Positions 26,200 through 35,982 of a stretch of 64,000 nt of DNA are shown here, one piece after another. A program made the position numbers and the translations under genes. This DNA is from Endobugula sp047636495 (lineage in GTDB: Bacteria; Pseudomonadota; Gammaproteobacteria; Pseudomonadales; Cellvibrionaceae). The stretch is taken from assembly GCA_047636495.1 (NCBI GenBank), contig JBLILH010000013.1, positions 18,542 through 82,541 on the forward strand, written 5' to 3'. Position 1 is the stretch's first letter; each line of letters begins with the position of its first letter. The notes below the pieces were generated by a model that searched no databases, was not told the origin of the DNA, and saw only the letters and a program-made list of their open reading frames with translations.

Positions 26200-26495
26200 G
26201 ACAAGATAAGCACTTCAAAATGCTCATGCCCGAGTAAACAGCGCATTCCTGATGTAAATAAACTTATCATTCAGCCTAGTTCATGCCCCACGAGCTGCCA
26301 GTGTTACCTTTCAAATATCAATGGATGGAATACATCTATGGTCATTGTTATTGGAGAAAGCGCTTAGCAAGTGCTGTCTTTTCCGGTATTATAACGATAG
26401 TTTCTGCTACATTTTTTTTATGTTCTTTATTGTGTTGTTTTTTTCGCATCTTCAACGTTACTTTTTCTATTCGCTTTTTTATTAGGTATTTATTC

Positions 26496-27869
26496 ATGGA
26501 CTTATCGTCTCTTACGGCTGTATCCCCTATTGATGGCCGCTACGGCAGCAAAACAACTGACTACCGTCCTATTTTTAGTGAATATGGATTGATTCGCTAC
26601 CGAGTAGAAGTTGAAATACGTTGGCTTCAACAATTAGCGACCCACCCACAGATTGATGAAGTTCCAGCCATTAGCGAACAAGCGAATAGGTACTTAGACG
26701 CCATCGTGGATAATTTTTCAGAAGTTGATGCGCAACGTGTTAAAGATATAGAAAGTGTTACCAATCATGATGTGAAAGCCGTTGAGTATTTTATTAAAGA
26801 GTCTTTTTCCGACAACACAGAGCTAGACGCCATTAAAGAATTCGTCCACTTTGCTTGTACTTCCGAAGATATTAATAACCTTTCCCATGCACTTATGTTG
26901 CGTGATGGTAGAGCGGTGTTAGGCCAACAATTGAACACTATTATCGACACGCTAACGGCTATGGCGATGGAGTTTTCTGCCGTACCTATGTTGTCGCGAA
27001 CCCACGGGCAAACCGCATCACCTACCACAGTAGGTAAAGAAATCGCTAATGTTGTCGCGCGTCTTCGTCGCCAAGCAACACAAATACAAGCAACGCCTCT
27101 ACTAGGTAAAATTAATGGCGCGGTAGGCAATTACAACGCACACTTATCCGCTTATGCGGACATTGATTGGCAAGCTAATGCAGAAACGTTTGTAACCAGT
27201 TTAGGTATTCAATGGAATCCTTACACGACACAAATTGAACCTCACGACTATATTGCTGAATTATTTGACGCTATTGCCCGTAGCAATACCATCATGATTG
27301 ATTTCAGTCGCGATATTTGGGGTTATATCTCGCTAGGTTATTTCAAGCAAAAAACTATCGCTGGCGAAGTTGGCTCATCAACTATGCCACACAAAGTAAA
27401 CCCGATTGATTTTGAGAATGCCGAAGGTAATTTAGGTATTGCTAATGCAATATTAGGTCACCTATCATCTAAATTACCGGTTTCTCGCTGGCAGCGTGAT
27501 TTAACAGATTCTACGGTGTTACGTAATATGGGTGTGGGTTTTGCTTATTGCGGAATTGCTTTTGCATCGTTGCAAAAAGGCTTAAGTAAGCTAGAAATTA
27601 ATGAGAAACGTATCGCCGAAGACCTGAATAATAGCTGGGAAGTATTGGCTGAACCCATCCAAACTATTATGCGTCGTTACGGTGTTGATGAACCCTATGA
27701 AAAACTCAAAGCGCTTACACGTGGCGTGACCATTACCCCAGATATTCTTGCTGAGTTTGTTGAAACCTTAGCGATCCCTGAATCGGCTAAAGCCGACATT
27801 CGCGCTATGACGCCAGCGAACTATATTGGTAATGCGGCTGCTCAAGCTAAAGCAATTGTTAATATATAG
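26496..27869 (+). CDS. purB: adenylosuccinate lyase
   Basis: Purine synthesis enzyme acting twice, on SAICAR and on adenylosuccinate, releasing fumarate. The ATG at 26496 (MDLSSLTAVSPIDGRYG) gives 457 aa and matches E. coli-type PurB; an in-frame upstream ATG at 26283 would add 71 hydrophobic residues unlike the family. Visible signatures are TSEDINNLSHALMLR, the catalytic His region SRTHGQTASPT and the fumarase-superfamily loop GSSTMPHKVNPIDFENAEGN. It is divergent from the gdhB ruin and has no operon partner. Confidence 0.96.
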   Translation: MDLSSLTAVSPIDGRYGSKTTDYRPIFSEYGLIRYRVEVEIRWLQQLATHPQIDEVPAISEQANRYLDAIVDNFSEVDAQRVKDIESVTNHDVKAVEYFIKESFSDNTELDAIKEFVHFACTSEDINNLSHALMLRDGRAVLGQQLNTIIDTLTAMAMEFSAVPMLSRTHGQTASPTTVGKEIANVVARLRRQATQIQATPLLGKINGAVGNYNAHLSAYADIDWQANAETFVTSLGIQWNPYTTQIEPHDYIAELFDAIARSNTIMIDFSRDIWGYISLGYFKQKTIAGEVGSSTMPHKVNPIDFENAEGNLGIANAILGHLSSKLPVSRWQRDLTDSTVLRNMGVGFAYCGIAFASLQKGLSKLEINEKRIAEDLNNSWEVLAEPIQTIMRRYGVDEPYEKLKALTRGVTITPDILAEFVETLAIPESAKADIRAMTPANYIGNAAAQAKAIVNI

Positions 27870-28085
27870 AGGTCAATATTCACTTGCTGGCTCTACAATA
27901 TAGCTTTTGCACGCTTTTTTATGAGCCTATTTGCAGAGGTATTATTGTAGGGTGATATGGCTAAGCAAGGTAATTAAAGAGTGGGACTAAGAAGTACTAA
28001 TAAATTTCGCTACTAAGTAATCATGTTTATCGAGGAGAGCACTGACGCTGCGCTTATAACTCAGTGATTGACGGGAAACACGCTT

Positions 28086-28478
28086 ATGCCACATTGTATT
28101 ATTGAATACGCTTCTGCACTAACAAGTATTACTTCACCAGAAGCACTGATCCAATCAGTACATTCAGGTGCCGTTAATAGTGGGCTGTTTAATGTCGCCG
28201 ATATTAAACTAAGAGCGATACCGTTTGATCACTACATGTCTGGCGCTCAAAAATTTGATGCAGCATTGCTGACTTCTTCTCCCTCTATGAAAGGCAATGG
28301 TAACCTGCCATTTATTCACGTTTGTGTAAAAATGTTGTCAGGCAGAACACCCGAACAACGCCACCATCTATCGAAAAGTATTTTAGAGGCACTCTCGCGA
28401 CTACCTCTACCGTCCATTTCATTAACGGTAGAGGTAGTTGAAATTGAGGCTCAATCGTATGGCAAATTAATCAAATAG
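28086..28478 (+). CDS. 5-carboxymethyl-2-hydroxymuconate delta-isomerase family protein
   Basis: A tautomerase-superfamily protein of 130 aa. The start at 28086 puts the catalytic proline at position 2 (MPHCIIEYA), which becomes Pro1 after Met removal; a TTG at 28068 would bury it. The segment DIKLRAIPFDHYMSG and the C-terminal VTEVEVVEIE-like strand (TVEVVEIEAQSYGK) are typical. CHMI acts in homoprotocatechuate breakdown, but no other gene of that pathway is near, so the substrate here is uncertain. Confidence 0.82.
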   Translation: MPHCIIEYASALTSITSPEALIQSVHSGAVNSGLFNVADIKLRAIPFDHYMSGAQKFDAALLTSSPSMKGNGNLPFIHVCVKMLSGRTPEQRHHLSKSILEALSRLPLPSISLTVEVVEIEAQSYGKLIK

Positions 28479-28486
28479 ACGTCACT

Positions 28487-28801
28487 CTACAGGTCAACTC
28501 CCAGCTGATTACCCTCATAGACAATGGATACAAACTGCAGTGATTGATGACAGCCGTCAGATGTTTTACCCGTCATCAGGTCAAAGCCCATACCATGCAC
28601 GGGACAACGAAGTTGGCCTTCCGACACGCTCGCCTGAGCCCCTCCCGATGGCAAGAAAGACGCTTGCTGATGCGGACATTGATTATGTAGCAAATAGCAT
28701 CTACCGTTATCTTGTAATAATAAAAGGGATTGACCGTGAATATGATATGCGCGCTGATAACCATCGTATAGATTGATGAGTCGTTCTAGGGGATAAAACA
28801 T
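28487..28801 (-). CDS. Rieske [2Fe-2S] domain protein
   Basis: A 104-residue stand-alone Rieske ferredoxin. The two cluster boxes are C-P-H in NQCPHQQASF and C-P-V-H in LRCPVHGMGFDLMTG, 20-odd residues apart, giving the usual two-Cys two-His ligation. Stand-alone Rieske proteins pass electrons to oxygenases or act in assimilatory routes; none is adjacent. It is tail-to-tail with the isomerase gene, with only 8 bases between stops. Confidence 0.87.
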   Translation of the reverse strand: MFYPLERLINLYDGYQRAYHIHGQSLLLLQDNGRCYLLHNQCPHQQASFLPSGGAQASVSEGQLRCPVHGMGFDLMTGKTSDGCHQSLQFVSIVYEGNQLGVDL

Positions 28802-28975
28802 TGGCGTCTTCCTTAAGAATCTGCATTTTTACCTATTTCGGGCAACCGTGTAGATGCTAACAATAGGTGTTATCTTTTCGATGTAGACGGTAAACTATAT
28901 TGCATATTACTTACCCATGCTATTAACCTAAAAAGCATTCATCTACAAACCGTAAGGCTTTTGTCGTAGTCTATT

Positions 28976-30442
28976 ATGCCCATACACTATCATATTGTTT
29001 CTATCCCTTACCACTGTAACAGCGCAACGCTCTTCGACAGTATTCGATGCATGCAATTTGCCTACTGGCTAGATAGTGGTAAGCCCAACAGTCAAACTGG
29101 GCGGTACGATATTCTATCCGCTCATCCTAGCCGTCGTTGGGTGAACGAAAATGGTCAGACTATTATTAGCGATTATCACTACACCGCTAATGTTGATAAC
29201 AGCTACAGCATAGAGATCAGCACGAAACTAACAAGTGAAGACCCTTTCACCCTCATTAAACAGGCCTCCGAGGCACTAACGCGAGCTCATTTATCGGCGC
29301 CCCCTCCCACTCAAGATCTACCATTTATAGGCGGGATATTATCGTATTTCAGCTACGAGCTGGGACGGCAGCAACTCAATGTTAATCAACAATCACCTAG
29401 TGATTGCCAGCTACCCGATATGGTTGCAGGTTTATATGAATGGGCCATTATTCAAGATCACGAAAAAAAATGTAGCTATCTTGTAGGATTACCCGAGTGT
29501 GATAAAGCGCTTCTGCAGTCGATCGAACGACAAATCAGCGCTTTATCCTCTCTTGTTCGTCCAGAAAATTCGACTACATTTTCTATTAACCCGTTAACCT
29601 CGAATATTAACTGCCACCAGTACCATGAAAAAATGGCGACCATCAACGACTACATTCATGCGGGTGACTGCTACCAAGTTAATTTTGCACAACGCTTTAG
29701 CGCCGAATACCAAGGTGATCCTTATATCGCTTATTTAGCACTACGAGAAGAAATGGCCTCACCTTTTTCTGCCTTTATTGATTTAGGTGATAAAGCCATC
29801 CTGTCTTTTTCGCCCGAACGTTTTTTACAAGTCATCGGCAGTCACGTTCTCACACAACCCATCAAAGGCACTATTGCTAGGGACAGCGACCCCATGCTTG
29901 ATAAATATAACGCTCAGCAGTTAAGGGGTAGTTCAAAAAATCAAGCCGAGAATGTAATGATTGTGGATTTACTCCGTAACGATTTGGGAAAAAGCTGTCT
30001 CCCCGGAAGCATTCATGTTCCGGCTCTATTTGCGTTGGAAAGCTTTCCCAATGTACATCACCTGGTGAGTAATGTAGAAGGTGAATTACGCAGTGATAAA
30101 AGTGTTGCAGATCTTTTCAAAGGTTGCTTTCCCGGTGGTTCTATTACCGGTGCGCCTAAAAAGCGCGCGATGGAGATCATCGAAGAACTAGAAGATAGCC
30201 AACGTTCCATTTACTGTGGCAGTATCGCCTATTTCAACAGTCGGGGTGATATGGATAGCAATATTACTATTCGCACCATCGCATGTGATGGTGCAACGCT
30301 TTACTGTTGGGGGGGTGGTGGTATTGTGGCCGATTCCGATGCCGAAGATGAGTACCAAGAAAGTCTCACTAAAATCAACAAAATCTTACTCGCGCTACGA
30401 CGTTTTGAAGTCGACGTCGTTAACGCATCGATATTGGATTAA
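28976..30442 (+). CDS. pabB: aminodeoxychorismate synthase component I
   Basis: Converts chorismate and glutamine-derived ammonia to 4-amino-4-deoxychorismate for folate. The 488-residue protein has the chorismate-binding core with SPERFLQ, PIKGTIARD, and the PGGSITGAPKKRAMEIIEELE block, and ends with GGGIVADSDAEDEYQE. The N-terminal part (IPYHCNSATLFDSIRCM, then FIGGILSYFSYELGR) is the PabB rather than TrpE form. The PIKGT lysine present here is the PabB-type residue. It is convergent with thrH. Confidence 0.93.
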   Translation: MPIHYHIVSIPYHCNSATLFDSIRCMQFAYWLDSGKPNSQTGRYDILSAHPSRRWVNENGQTIISDYHYTANVDNSYSIEISTKLTSEDPFTLIKQASEALTRAHLSAPPPTQDLPFIGGILSYFSYELGRQQLNVNQQSPSDCQLPDMVAGLYEWAIIQDHEKKCSYLVGLPECDKALLQSIERQISALSSLVRPENSTTFSINPLTSNINCHQYHEKMATINDYIHAGDCYQVNFAQRFSAEYQGDPYIAYLALREEMASPFSAFIDLGDKAILSFSPERFLQVIGSHVLTQPIKGTIARDSDPMLDKYNAQQLRGSSKNQAENVMIVDLLRNDLGKSCLPGSIHVPALFALESFPNVHHLVSNVEGELRSDKSVADLFKGCFPGGSITGAPKKRAMEIIEELEDSQRSIYCGSIAYFNSRGDMDSNITIRTIACDGATLYCWGGGGIVADSDAEDEYQESLTKINKILLALRRFEVDVVNASILD

Positions 30443-30521
30443 CTTGCCGTTAACTATATCGCTATTGATTACGTGGTCCGTAATAAAACCGGGGTTTTTC
30501 AAACTGAAACCTCATCTTGAG

Positions 30522-30548
30522 CTTACCTATCTTATCTATCTTACCTAT
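30522..30548. repeat. 9-bp tandem repeat just past the thrH stop
   Basis: Three units of CTTACCTAT (the middle with one change, CTTATCTAT) end one base before the stop codon of thrH (30550-30552, minus strand). Confidence 0.8.
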
Positions 30549-30549
30549 G

Positions 30550-31161
30550 TTATTCACTTAACAGCCCATCTTTCAGCACACCGTTCAATACATCATAGTC
30601 AGTCACTGACTTAAGGTGAGGGTATTCCTCTTCTATATACGATGGCGCATTGAACAGCACTCCTATATCAGCTTGTTCCAACATGGTAATATCGTTATAA
30701 GAATCCCCCGCGGCAGCTATTCTGTAATTGAGTGATTGCAGCGCTAGAACAGCCTTTCTTTTAGGATCTTCCTGCCGAAACTGGTAACCTGTGATCATAT
30801 TGTGATGGTCAACTGTCAACCGATGACATAACAAAGTGGGGAAACCCAGTTGGCGCATAAATGGCTGCGCAAATTCGTAAAAGGTATCGGATAGAATGAT
30901 GACTTGAGCGTACTCACGCAATTCATTCAAAAAATCATTCGCCCCGGGCAAAGGCGACAGTTCCGCGATTACTGATTGTATGCGATCAATAGTCAATTGA
31001 TGTTGGCGTAATATGCCAATCCGTTGCTGCATAAGTACATCGTAGTCAGCAATATCACGCGTAGTCGCACTCAGCTCGCTAATCCCGGTCGCTTTGGCAA
31101 ACTCTACCCATACCTCGGGTATCAAGACACCCTCTAGGTCTAAACAAACTATATTCACCAA
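30550..31161 (-). CDS. thrH: phosphoserine phosphatase/homoserine phosphotransferase ThrH
   Basis: A HAD-superfamily enzyme of 203 aa. The N-terminal motif I is LDLEGVLIPEVW, the ThrH form of DxDxT. Motif II is VIILSDTFYEFA, and the late GDSYNDITMLEQADIG block supplies the acidic magnesium ligands. In Pseudomonas, ThrH dephosphorylates phosphoserine and can transfer phosphate to homoserine. The longer SerB is not in the window. Confidence 0.92.
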   Translation of the reverse strand: MVNIVCLDLEGVLIPEVWVEFAKATGISELSATTRDIADYDVLMQQRIGILRQHQLTIDRIQSVIAELSPLPGANDFLNELREYAQVIILSDTFYEFAQPFMRQLGFPTLLCHRLTVDHHNMITGYQFRQEDPKRKAVLALQSLNYRIAAAGDSYNDITMLEQADIGVLFNAPSYIEEEYPHLKSVTDYDVLNGVLKDGLLSE

Positions 31162-31334
31162 TTACCTCTTATTCACTATAAATGCATCAAACTGATGTTT
31201 GATGTTGTGCCAGATGATACGTTATTCTTTACCTTTCTATTATTATACGAGAAAAGTCTTTTCGACTCTGGGCCGATTTTGCTATTCTGTGCTTCGTTAA
31301 ACATGATGATTGATAAAAGGCTGTGAAAACTATA

Positions 31335-31622
31335 ATGACAGTAAAAAAAATTACTTTTGTAAAAAAAATATTCGCTAATGGCTCACCTTGTAAGAAATGT
31401 GGTGAAGTGATAGATAAGATGGAAGCGGCAAATCAAATGCGCTTTATTGATGAGGTGGTGATTGCTGATGAAGCAGACCCCGAAAGCCAGGGGATGTTAT
31501 TGGCTAAACAATATGATGTGAGTAAGGCTCCTTTCTTTATAGTTGAAGATAAAGATGGCGATATAGAAATATACACCATTTATTTTAAACTGGTAAAAGA
31601 CGTTCTTAGCCACTTACATTAA
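31335..31622 (+). CDS. thioredoxin-fold protein with CxxC motif (glutaredoxin-like)
   Basis: A 95-residue small protein with a thioredoxin-like pattern: strand ITFVKKIF, then the redox pair in PCKKCGEVIDKM (Cys-Lys-Lys-Cys), and a cis-proline-like KAPFFIVED later. The last part is a charged helix. It does not match a named glutaredoxin closely. A GTG at 31323 and an ATG at 31335 are both possible starts; the AAGG at 31316 sits too close to the GTG for an ideal site. It stands alone between thrH and the hypothetical membrane protein. Confidence 0.7.
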   Translation: MTVKKITFVKKIFANGSPCKKCGEVIDKMEAANQMRFIDEVVIADEADPESQGMLLAKQYDVSKAPFFIVEDKDGDIEIYTIYFKLVKDVLSHLH

Positions 31623-31648
31623 GGGAGTGTTGAAAACGTCATTCAAGA

Positions 31649-32125
31649 CTATTGTTTTACTTTTATTGGCTTCCACCTTGACATACGTTTTGTCGCCTCA
31701 TTTACTTCACAAATAACCTTAAGAGACTTGAGTTCTTCTCCTCTTAGCAGGGGAATGGTCTCGTAATCCAAAAATATTTTGTATAGTTCTATATGGGGAA
31801 GGTATCGGCTTTCAATATGATTAATAGACCAACTCTTATGGAGTATTTCTTTTTCTTGCAGTGCTCGCTCACATATTTCCACCGCTTCTCCCATTGAAGC
31901 TACATAGCCCACACGAGACTTAAACTCTGGAAGAGGCTCTAAATGAGCGTATTTGATCGCATCTTCTGCTTCTTTTTGTCGTTTTTCTATTGCTAATCGC
32001 TCAACTTCTAAAGCCTCTACACTAGGTTCAAAAACATACCCCAAGAAATGCAACACTGCCAGAGTAGTACTATTTAGAACAAGCAAAAGAAAAAATACAG
32101 ACAATATGATAGCTTTACGTGACAT
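31649..32125 (-). CDS. hypothetical single-pass membrane protein
   Basis: Not recognised. The 158-residue protein begins MSRKA with an AGGAAAAG ribosome site seven bases upstream. One membrane helix (about 5-30, IILSVFFLLLVLNSTTLAVLHFLG) is followed by a charged helical stretch (VERLAIEKRQKEAEDA) and a soluble domain with two cysteines and a basic C-terminus (KPIKVKQ). An in-frame start a few codons earlier is possible but less well supported. Confidence 0.7.
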   Translation of the reverse strand: MSRKAIILSVFFLLLVLNSTTLAVLHFLGYVFEPSVEALEVERLAIEKRQKEAEDAIKYAHLEPLPEFKSRVGYVASMGEAVEICERALQEKEILHKSWSINHIESRYLPHIELYKIFLDYETIPLLRGEELKSLKVICEVNEATKRMSRWKPIKVKQ

Positions 32126-32252
32126 ACAACTTTTCCTGCACACTGCTATAGGAGTAAGTAAAATAGCTTTTTTGTCTGGAAAAGCTACACTATATTGCTA
32201 ACAATAGTGAAACTTTTAGCGTAATGAACAATGTTGCCGAAACGTAGACTAC

Positions 32253-33227
32253 TTAATAAACCGGCAAACGAACGTGCTGGAATAATTCATCAAGTTCTAA
32301 ACGGGACGAACAGCTGTAGGCCTCATCAACCATTGTTCGCGTAAGGTGAGGAGCAAAATTTTCCATAAACTCGTACATAAAGCCACGAATAAAAGTACCG
32401 CGACGGAAACCAATTTTAGTGATGCTCGGTCTAAACAGGTGGCCCGCATCAAGACAGACTAAATCACTATCTAATTCCTCATCATGAGCCATACTAGCAA
32501 TAATACCTACACCCAAACCTAATCTAACATACGTTTTTATCACGTCAGCATCGGCGGCAGTAAATACAATTTTAGGCGCTAAGCCATGCTCCATAAAAGC
32601 TTCATCTAGCTTTGATCGACCGGTGAAGCCAAAGACATAAGTGACAATAGGATGTTTTGCTATTTCTACTAGCGTTAATGCGGACAGCTGACATAGGGGG
32701 TGGTCTTTGGGTACCACAATACTGCGATTCCACTGATAACATGGCATCATTACCAAGTCACTAAACAATTCCATCGCTTCTGTCGCAATCGCAAAATCAA
32801 CCGACCCGCTTGCAGCCATTTCAGAAATTTGCATCGGCGTGCCTTGATTCATATGCAACGACACATCGGGATATTGCTCAATAAAGCCTTTAATAATATT
32901 AGGCAGCATGTACCGTGCCTGAGTATGCGTAGTTGCCAGTGATAAACTGCCTTTCTTATCATTACTGAATTCTTGCGCTACCTGCTTAATACTCTCTACT
33001 TTACGTAAAATTTTGCCCGCCGTTTGTAAAATAGCCTCGCCTGCAGGTGTCACTCGAGTAAGGTGTTTACCGCTGCGTGAAAATATCTCGACGCCCAGCT
33101 CGTCCTCAAGCAAACGAATCTGTTTACTGATACCAGGTTGTGAAGTGAATAAGCTCTGAGCTGTCGCAGAAACATTTAAGTCATGATGCGCAACTTCCCA
33201 TATATAGCGCAATTGCTGAAGCTTCAT
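32253..33227 (-). CDS. cysB: LysR-type regulator CysB
   Basis: Master activator of cysteine and sulfur assimilation genes, responding to N-acetylserine. The 324-residue protein has the N-terminal winged helix (MKLQQLRYIWEVAHHDLNVSATA, then TSQPGISKQIRLLEDELG) that marks the CysB/Cbl group. The effector domain contains TTHTQARYMLP and YVFGFTGRSKLDEAF, both in CysB. It is divergent from a TauE-type exporter gene, which fits sulfur-compound control of that gene. Confidence 0.94.
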   Translation of the reverse strand: MKLQQLRYIWEVAHHDLNVSATAQSLFTSQPGISKQIRLLEDELGVEIFSRSGKHLTRVTPAGEAILQTAGKILRKVESIKQVAQEFSNDKKGSLSLATTHTQARYMLPNIIKGFIEQYPDVSLHMNQGTPMQISEMAASGSVDFAIATEAMELFSDLVMMPCYQWNRSIVVPKDHPLCQLSALTLVEIAKHPIVTYVFGFTGRSKLDEAFMEHGLAPKIVFTAADADVIKTYVRLGLGVGIIASMAHDEELDSDLVCLDAGHLFRPSITKIGFRRGTFIRGFMYEFMENFAPHLTRTMVDEAYSCSSRLELDELFQHVRLPVY

Positions 33228-33448
33228 AGATCTTCTCCACTAGTATCGAATGTTATAAAAATAGAAGTAAATATTCTTATCCAGAATAGTTCTAATTCGG
33301 TATATTTGCCAATGAATTTTACTATTTAATTATGAAAAGTGTTTCTATTTATAACCTTAGACTATATCGTTAACAATGAGAATAGTGAATAAATAACGAT
33401 CGTTTAGCGTAAACGCTCAATTATCTTTCAATAAAAGACAAGCTACAC

Positions 33449-34234
33449 ATGGAAACTATTTTTTTACTTTATATCCTCGCAGGCGCGGTCGTAGGCTTAG
33501 CGGTCGGCATTACTGGTGTAGGGGGTGGCTCATTGATGACCCCTTTTTTACTATTATTTGGCTTCCCGCCCAATGTGGCGATTGGTACCGACTTACTTTA
33601 TGCCGCGATCACTAAGTCAGGCGGCATTATTTCACACCAAAGACAAGGTCATATTCAATGGGATTTGGTGTTTCGTTTAGCGATAGGGAGTGTGCCTGCC
33701 GCCATTGTTACGTCTTTGGCGCTGCACTACTTATTCGATGACGCAAATGATTACTCGCATATCCTTACGTTATCGTTGGGCATTATGTTGGTATTTACAT
33801 CGTGCGTGCTATTTTTTCGACAACGACTCAAAACTGACACTACATCGAACAATGCTTTTATGGCCTTTGCACATCGGCACTCAGTCCCTTTTACTATCGC
33901 CATGGGCGTTATATTAGGGGTGTTTGTCACACTATCATCGGTAGGTGCGGGGGCAATAGGCGCAGCCATTCTCATGACTCTATATCCTTATTTACCTGCG
34001 CACAAAATTGTCGGGGTCGATATTGCTCACGCGGTGCCATTAACCTTTATTGCAGGCTTTGCCCATCTTTTGTTGGGTAACGTGGACTTTGTATTACTGG
34101 GAAGTTTGCTCATTGGGTCACTGCCAGCTGTTTTTTTAGGCGCTAAGTTGAGTCGAAAAATTCCTAATAATTTATTGCAGCCTATTCTGGCATCTGTATT
34201 GATGATTTTAGGCATAAAATTTGTATTTTTCTAA
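33449..34234 (+). CDS. TauE/SafE family sulfite/anion exporter
   Basis: A 261-residue membrane protein with about eight helices and the duplicated TauE/SafE pattern. The first repeat has GLAVGITGVGGGSLMTPFLL and GTDLLYAAITKSGG; the second has LSSVGAGAIGAAILMTLYP and GVDIAHAVPLTFIAG. Members export sulfite, sulfoacetate or related anions. The divergent cysB supports a role in sulfur balance. The 220-base region between the genes should hold both promoters. Confidence 0.88.
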   Translation: METIFLLYILAGAVVGLAVGITGVGGGSLMTPFLLLFGFPPNVAIGTDLLYAAITKSGGIISHQRQGHIQWDLVFRLAIGSVPAAIVTSLALHYLFDDANDYSHILTLSLGIMLVFTSCVLFFRQRLKTDTTSNNAFMAFAHRHSVPFTIAMGVILGVFVTLSSVGAGAIGAAILMTLYPYLPAHKIVGVDIAHAVPLTFIAGFAHLLLGNVDFVLLGSLLIGSLPAVFLGAKLSRKIPNNLLQPILASVLMILGIKFVFF

Positions 34235-34270
34235 TGCCGCTTTCTAGTGAGTAGCCAGTGAAAGATAATA

Positions 34271-34801
34271 TTACATACGCGCGGATGGTTTGGAGTATTG
34301 CTTTTGCTGCCATACAGGATTTGGTTGAGGAATAAGATAAACAGGGCGTTTAGAATAAGTTAATACCTTTTGTGGAACGCTACCTAAGCTAGAATCATGA
34401 TTTTCTGAAGAGTGGCTTCCAAGTACAATAACATCCGCATTAATATCACTCGCCGTCTCTAAAATTATCTCGACAGGAGCCCCTGGCTTAACAATAACGT
34501 CCTCTAGGCGAGGCAAGTCTATACCTCCACTCATAAACTCATCTGTTAGGATGTCAATTACTTGTGATCGAATTTGATCAACCACCGAGTCCATCCCTGT
34601 AGTGGTTAACTGCCTAGTCGTTTCAGGTTTTAAATAGGTTTTTAACAATGCATGACCTAAAGTCCCAAGTGGCTCTACCGCATGAACTACAACTAGGCTT
34701 GCGTGATATTGACTCGATAAACTGGCTGCATACTGTAACAAATGAGGCGTGTACACACCAAGATCGACCGCGAGCAAAATCTTTTTTATCACTTTTACCA
34801 T
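34271..34801 (-). CDS. universal stress protein (UspA family)
   Basis: A 176-residue UspA-domain protein. The first strand is KKILLAVDLGVYTPHLLQYAA and the ATP-binding end has VIVLGSHSSENHDS with LGSVPQKVLTYSKRPVYLIP, similar to the G-x2-G-x9-G-S nucleotide loop. The ATG at 34801 begins MVKVIKKI; a GTG at 34822 is also open. It faces the TauE exporter gene tail to tail. Confidence 0.86.
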   Translation of the reverse strand: MVKVIKKILLAVDLGVYTPHLLQYAASLSSQYHASLVVVHAVEPLGTLGHALLKTYLKPETTRQLTTTGMDSVVDQIRSQVIDILTDEFMSGGIDLPRLEDVIVKPGAPVEIILETASDINADVIVLGSHSSENHDSSLGSVPQKVLTYSKRPVYLIPQPNPVWQQKQYSKPSARM

Positions 34802-35025
34802 CCTAACATATGGAGTTAACACTACTTGAACGTATGATCACCGTTTATTATTCAGTGAACATTAAGCATCTTGCACATGACTATGTATTAAAGAATAGCA
34901 GTAAGTACGCAAAAAAATACGTATTTAATAGACAGTTTGGGAATAGATGTCAGGCTCGCTAGATTCAACGAGTAGAGGTTAGATGATATATGTTGGGGAC
35001 AATGGGGAAAAACAAAATAATCACA

Positions 35026-35928
35026 CTACTCGTTAGCAATACCGTGAGGCACATGACCCGTGGCCACAACATGTTCTTTTGCAGATTCGCAATGAAGTGC
35101 CTGATCGTCAAAAAACACGTCTGCTCCGTAGGCTTTAAGAAACTCTCCTTTTGATAAACCACCTAGAAATAGTGACTCATCAATACGAATATTCCATGCT
35201 CGGAGTGTCCGAATCACACGCTCATGTGCGGGTGCAGAGCGTGCGGTGACTAGGGCGGTACGGATGGGACAATCACCTTGAGCAAACTCAGCTTGCAATT
35301 GCTGTAACGCCGACAAAAAATCTTTAAATGGACCGCCTGTCAGTGGCTTTTTTGCCGCGTCTTGCTCATTTTTAGTGAATGCCGCTAAACCTTGCTGCTT
35401 ATATACACGCTCTGCTTCATCAGAAAATATAACGGCATCACCATCGAAAGCAAATCGTAACTGCGTTATATTATTACCTTCTTGACCGGCTGGGATGAGT
35501 GTTGCTGCAGCAATACCATTCTCCAAGGCATGCCTCACGTCCTCACCGTCCGTGGATAAAAACAAGTGGCAACCGAAAGCGCCGATATAGCGATAAGGAC
35601 TCTCGCCGCCAGAAAAAGCAGCTCTAGAAATGTTGAGTTTATAGTGCTGAATTGAGTTAAATACGCGTAGGCCTGTATCGGCACTGTTACGCGACAGTAG
35701 AATAATTTCGACTCGGGGGTGGCCGTCGCCTAGCGTGTTTAATCCCAATAATTTTTCAACAAGAGGGAAGGCACTTCCCGGCGTTAAAATGTCGTTTTCT
35801 CGCTGTATTTGATATTCAGAGTACGCTTTTAGGCCTTCATTGATATACACCTGGTGGCTTTCATCTAAATTGAATAATACTCTAGATGAAATGGCAATCA
35901 CCAGCTTATTATCAAATTCTTTGGGCAT
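35026..35928 (-). CDS. cytosolic 5'-nucleotidase, NT5C1-like family
   Basis: A 300-residue HAD-type protein of the 5'-nucleotidase family that in animals includes NT5C1A. Family blocks are LVIAISSRVLFNLDESH at the start, ILLSRNSADTGLRVFNSI, RAAFSGGESPYRYI and the C-terminal FLGGLSKGEFLKAYGADVFFDDQ. The DESH and FDDQ aspartates are the likely magnesium ligands. It probably dephosphorylates nucleoside monophosphates. Confidence 0.88.
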   Translation of the reverse strand: MPKEFDNKLVIAISSRVLFNLDESHQVYINEGLKAYSEYQIQRENDILTPGSAFPLVEKLLGLNTLGDGHPRVEIILLSRNSADTGLRVFNSIQHYKLNISRAAFSGGESPYRYIGAFGCHLFLSTDGEDVRHALENGIAAATLIPAGQEGNNITQLRFAFDGDAVIFSDEAERVYKQQGLAAFTKNEQDAAKKPLTGGPFKDFLSALQQLQAEFAQGDCPIRTALVTARSAPAHERVIRTLRAWNIRIDESLFLGGLSKGEFLKAYGADVFFDDQALHCESAKEHVVATGHVPHGIANE

Positions 35929-35982
35929 GTATCGATAACCTACTAATGAGTGGAGCCCTGAAAGCTTACCAATAAAAGGCGT

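Noticed and set aside
26283..26495. N-terminal extension of PurB with a hydrophobic stretch
   Set aside because: The family begins at the ATG at 26496; the extension is AT-rich upstream DNA in frame.
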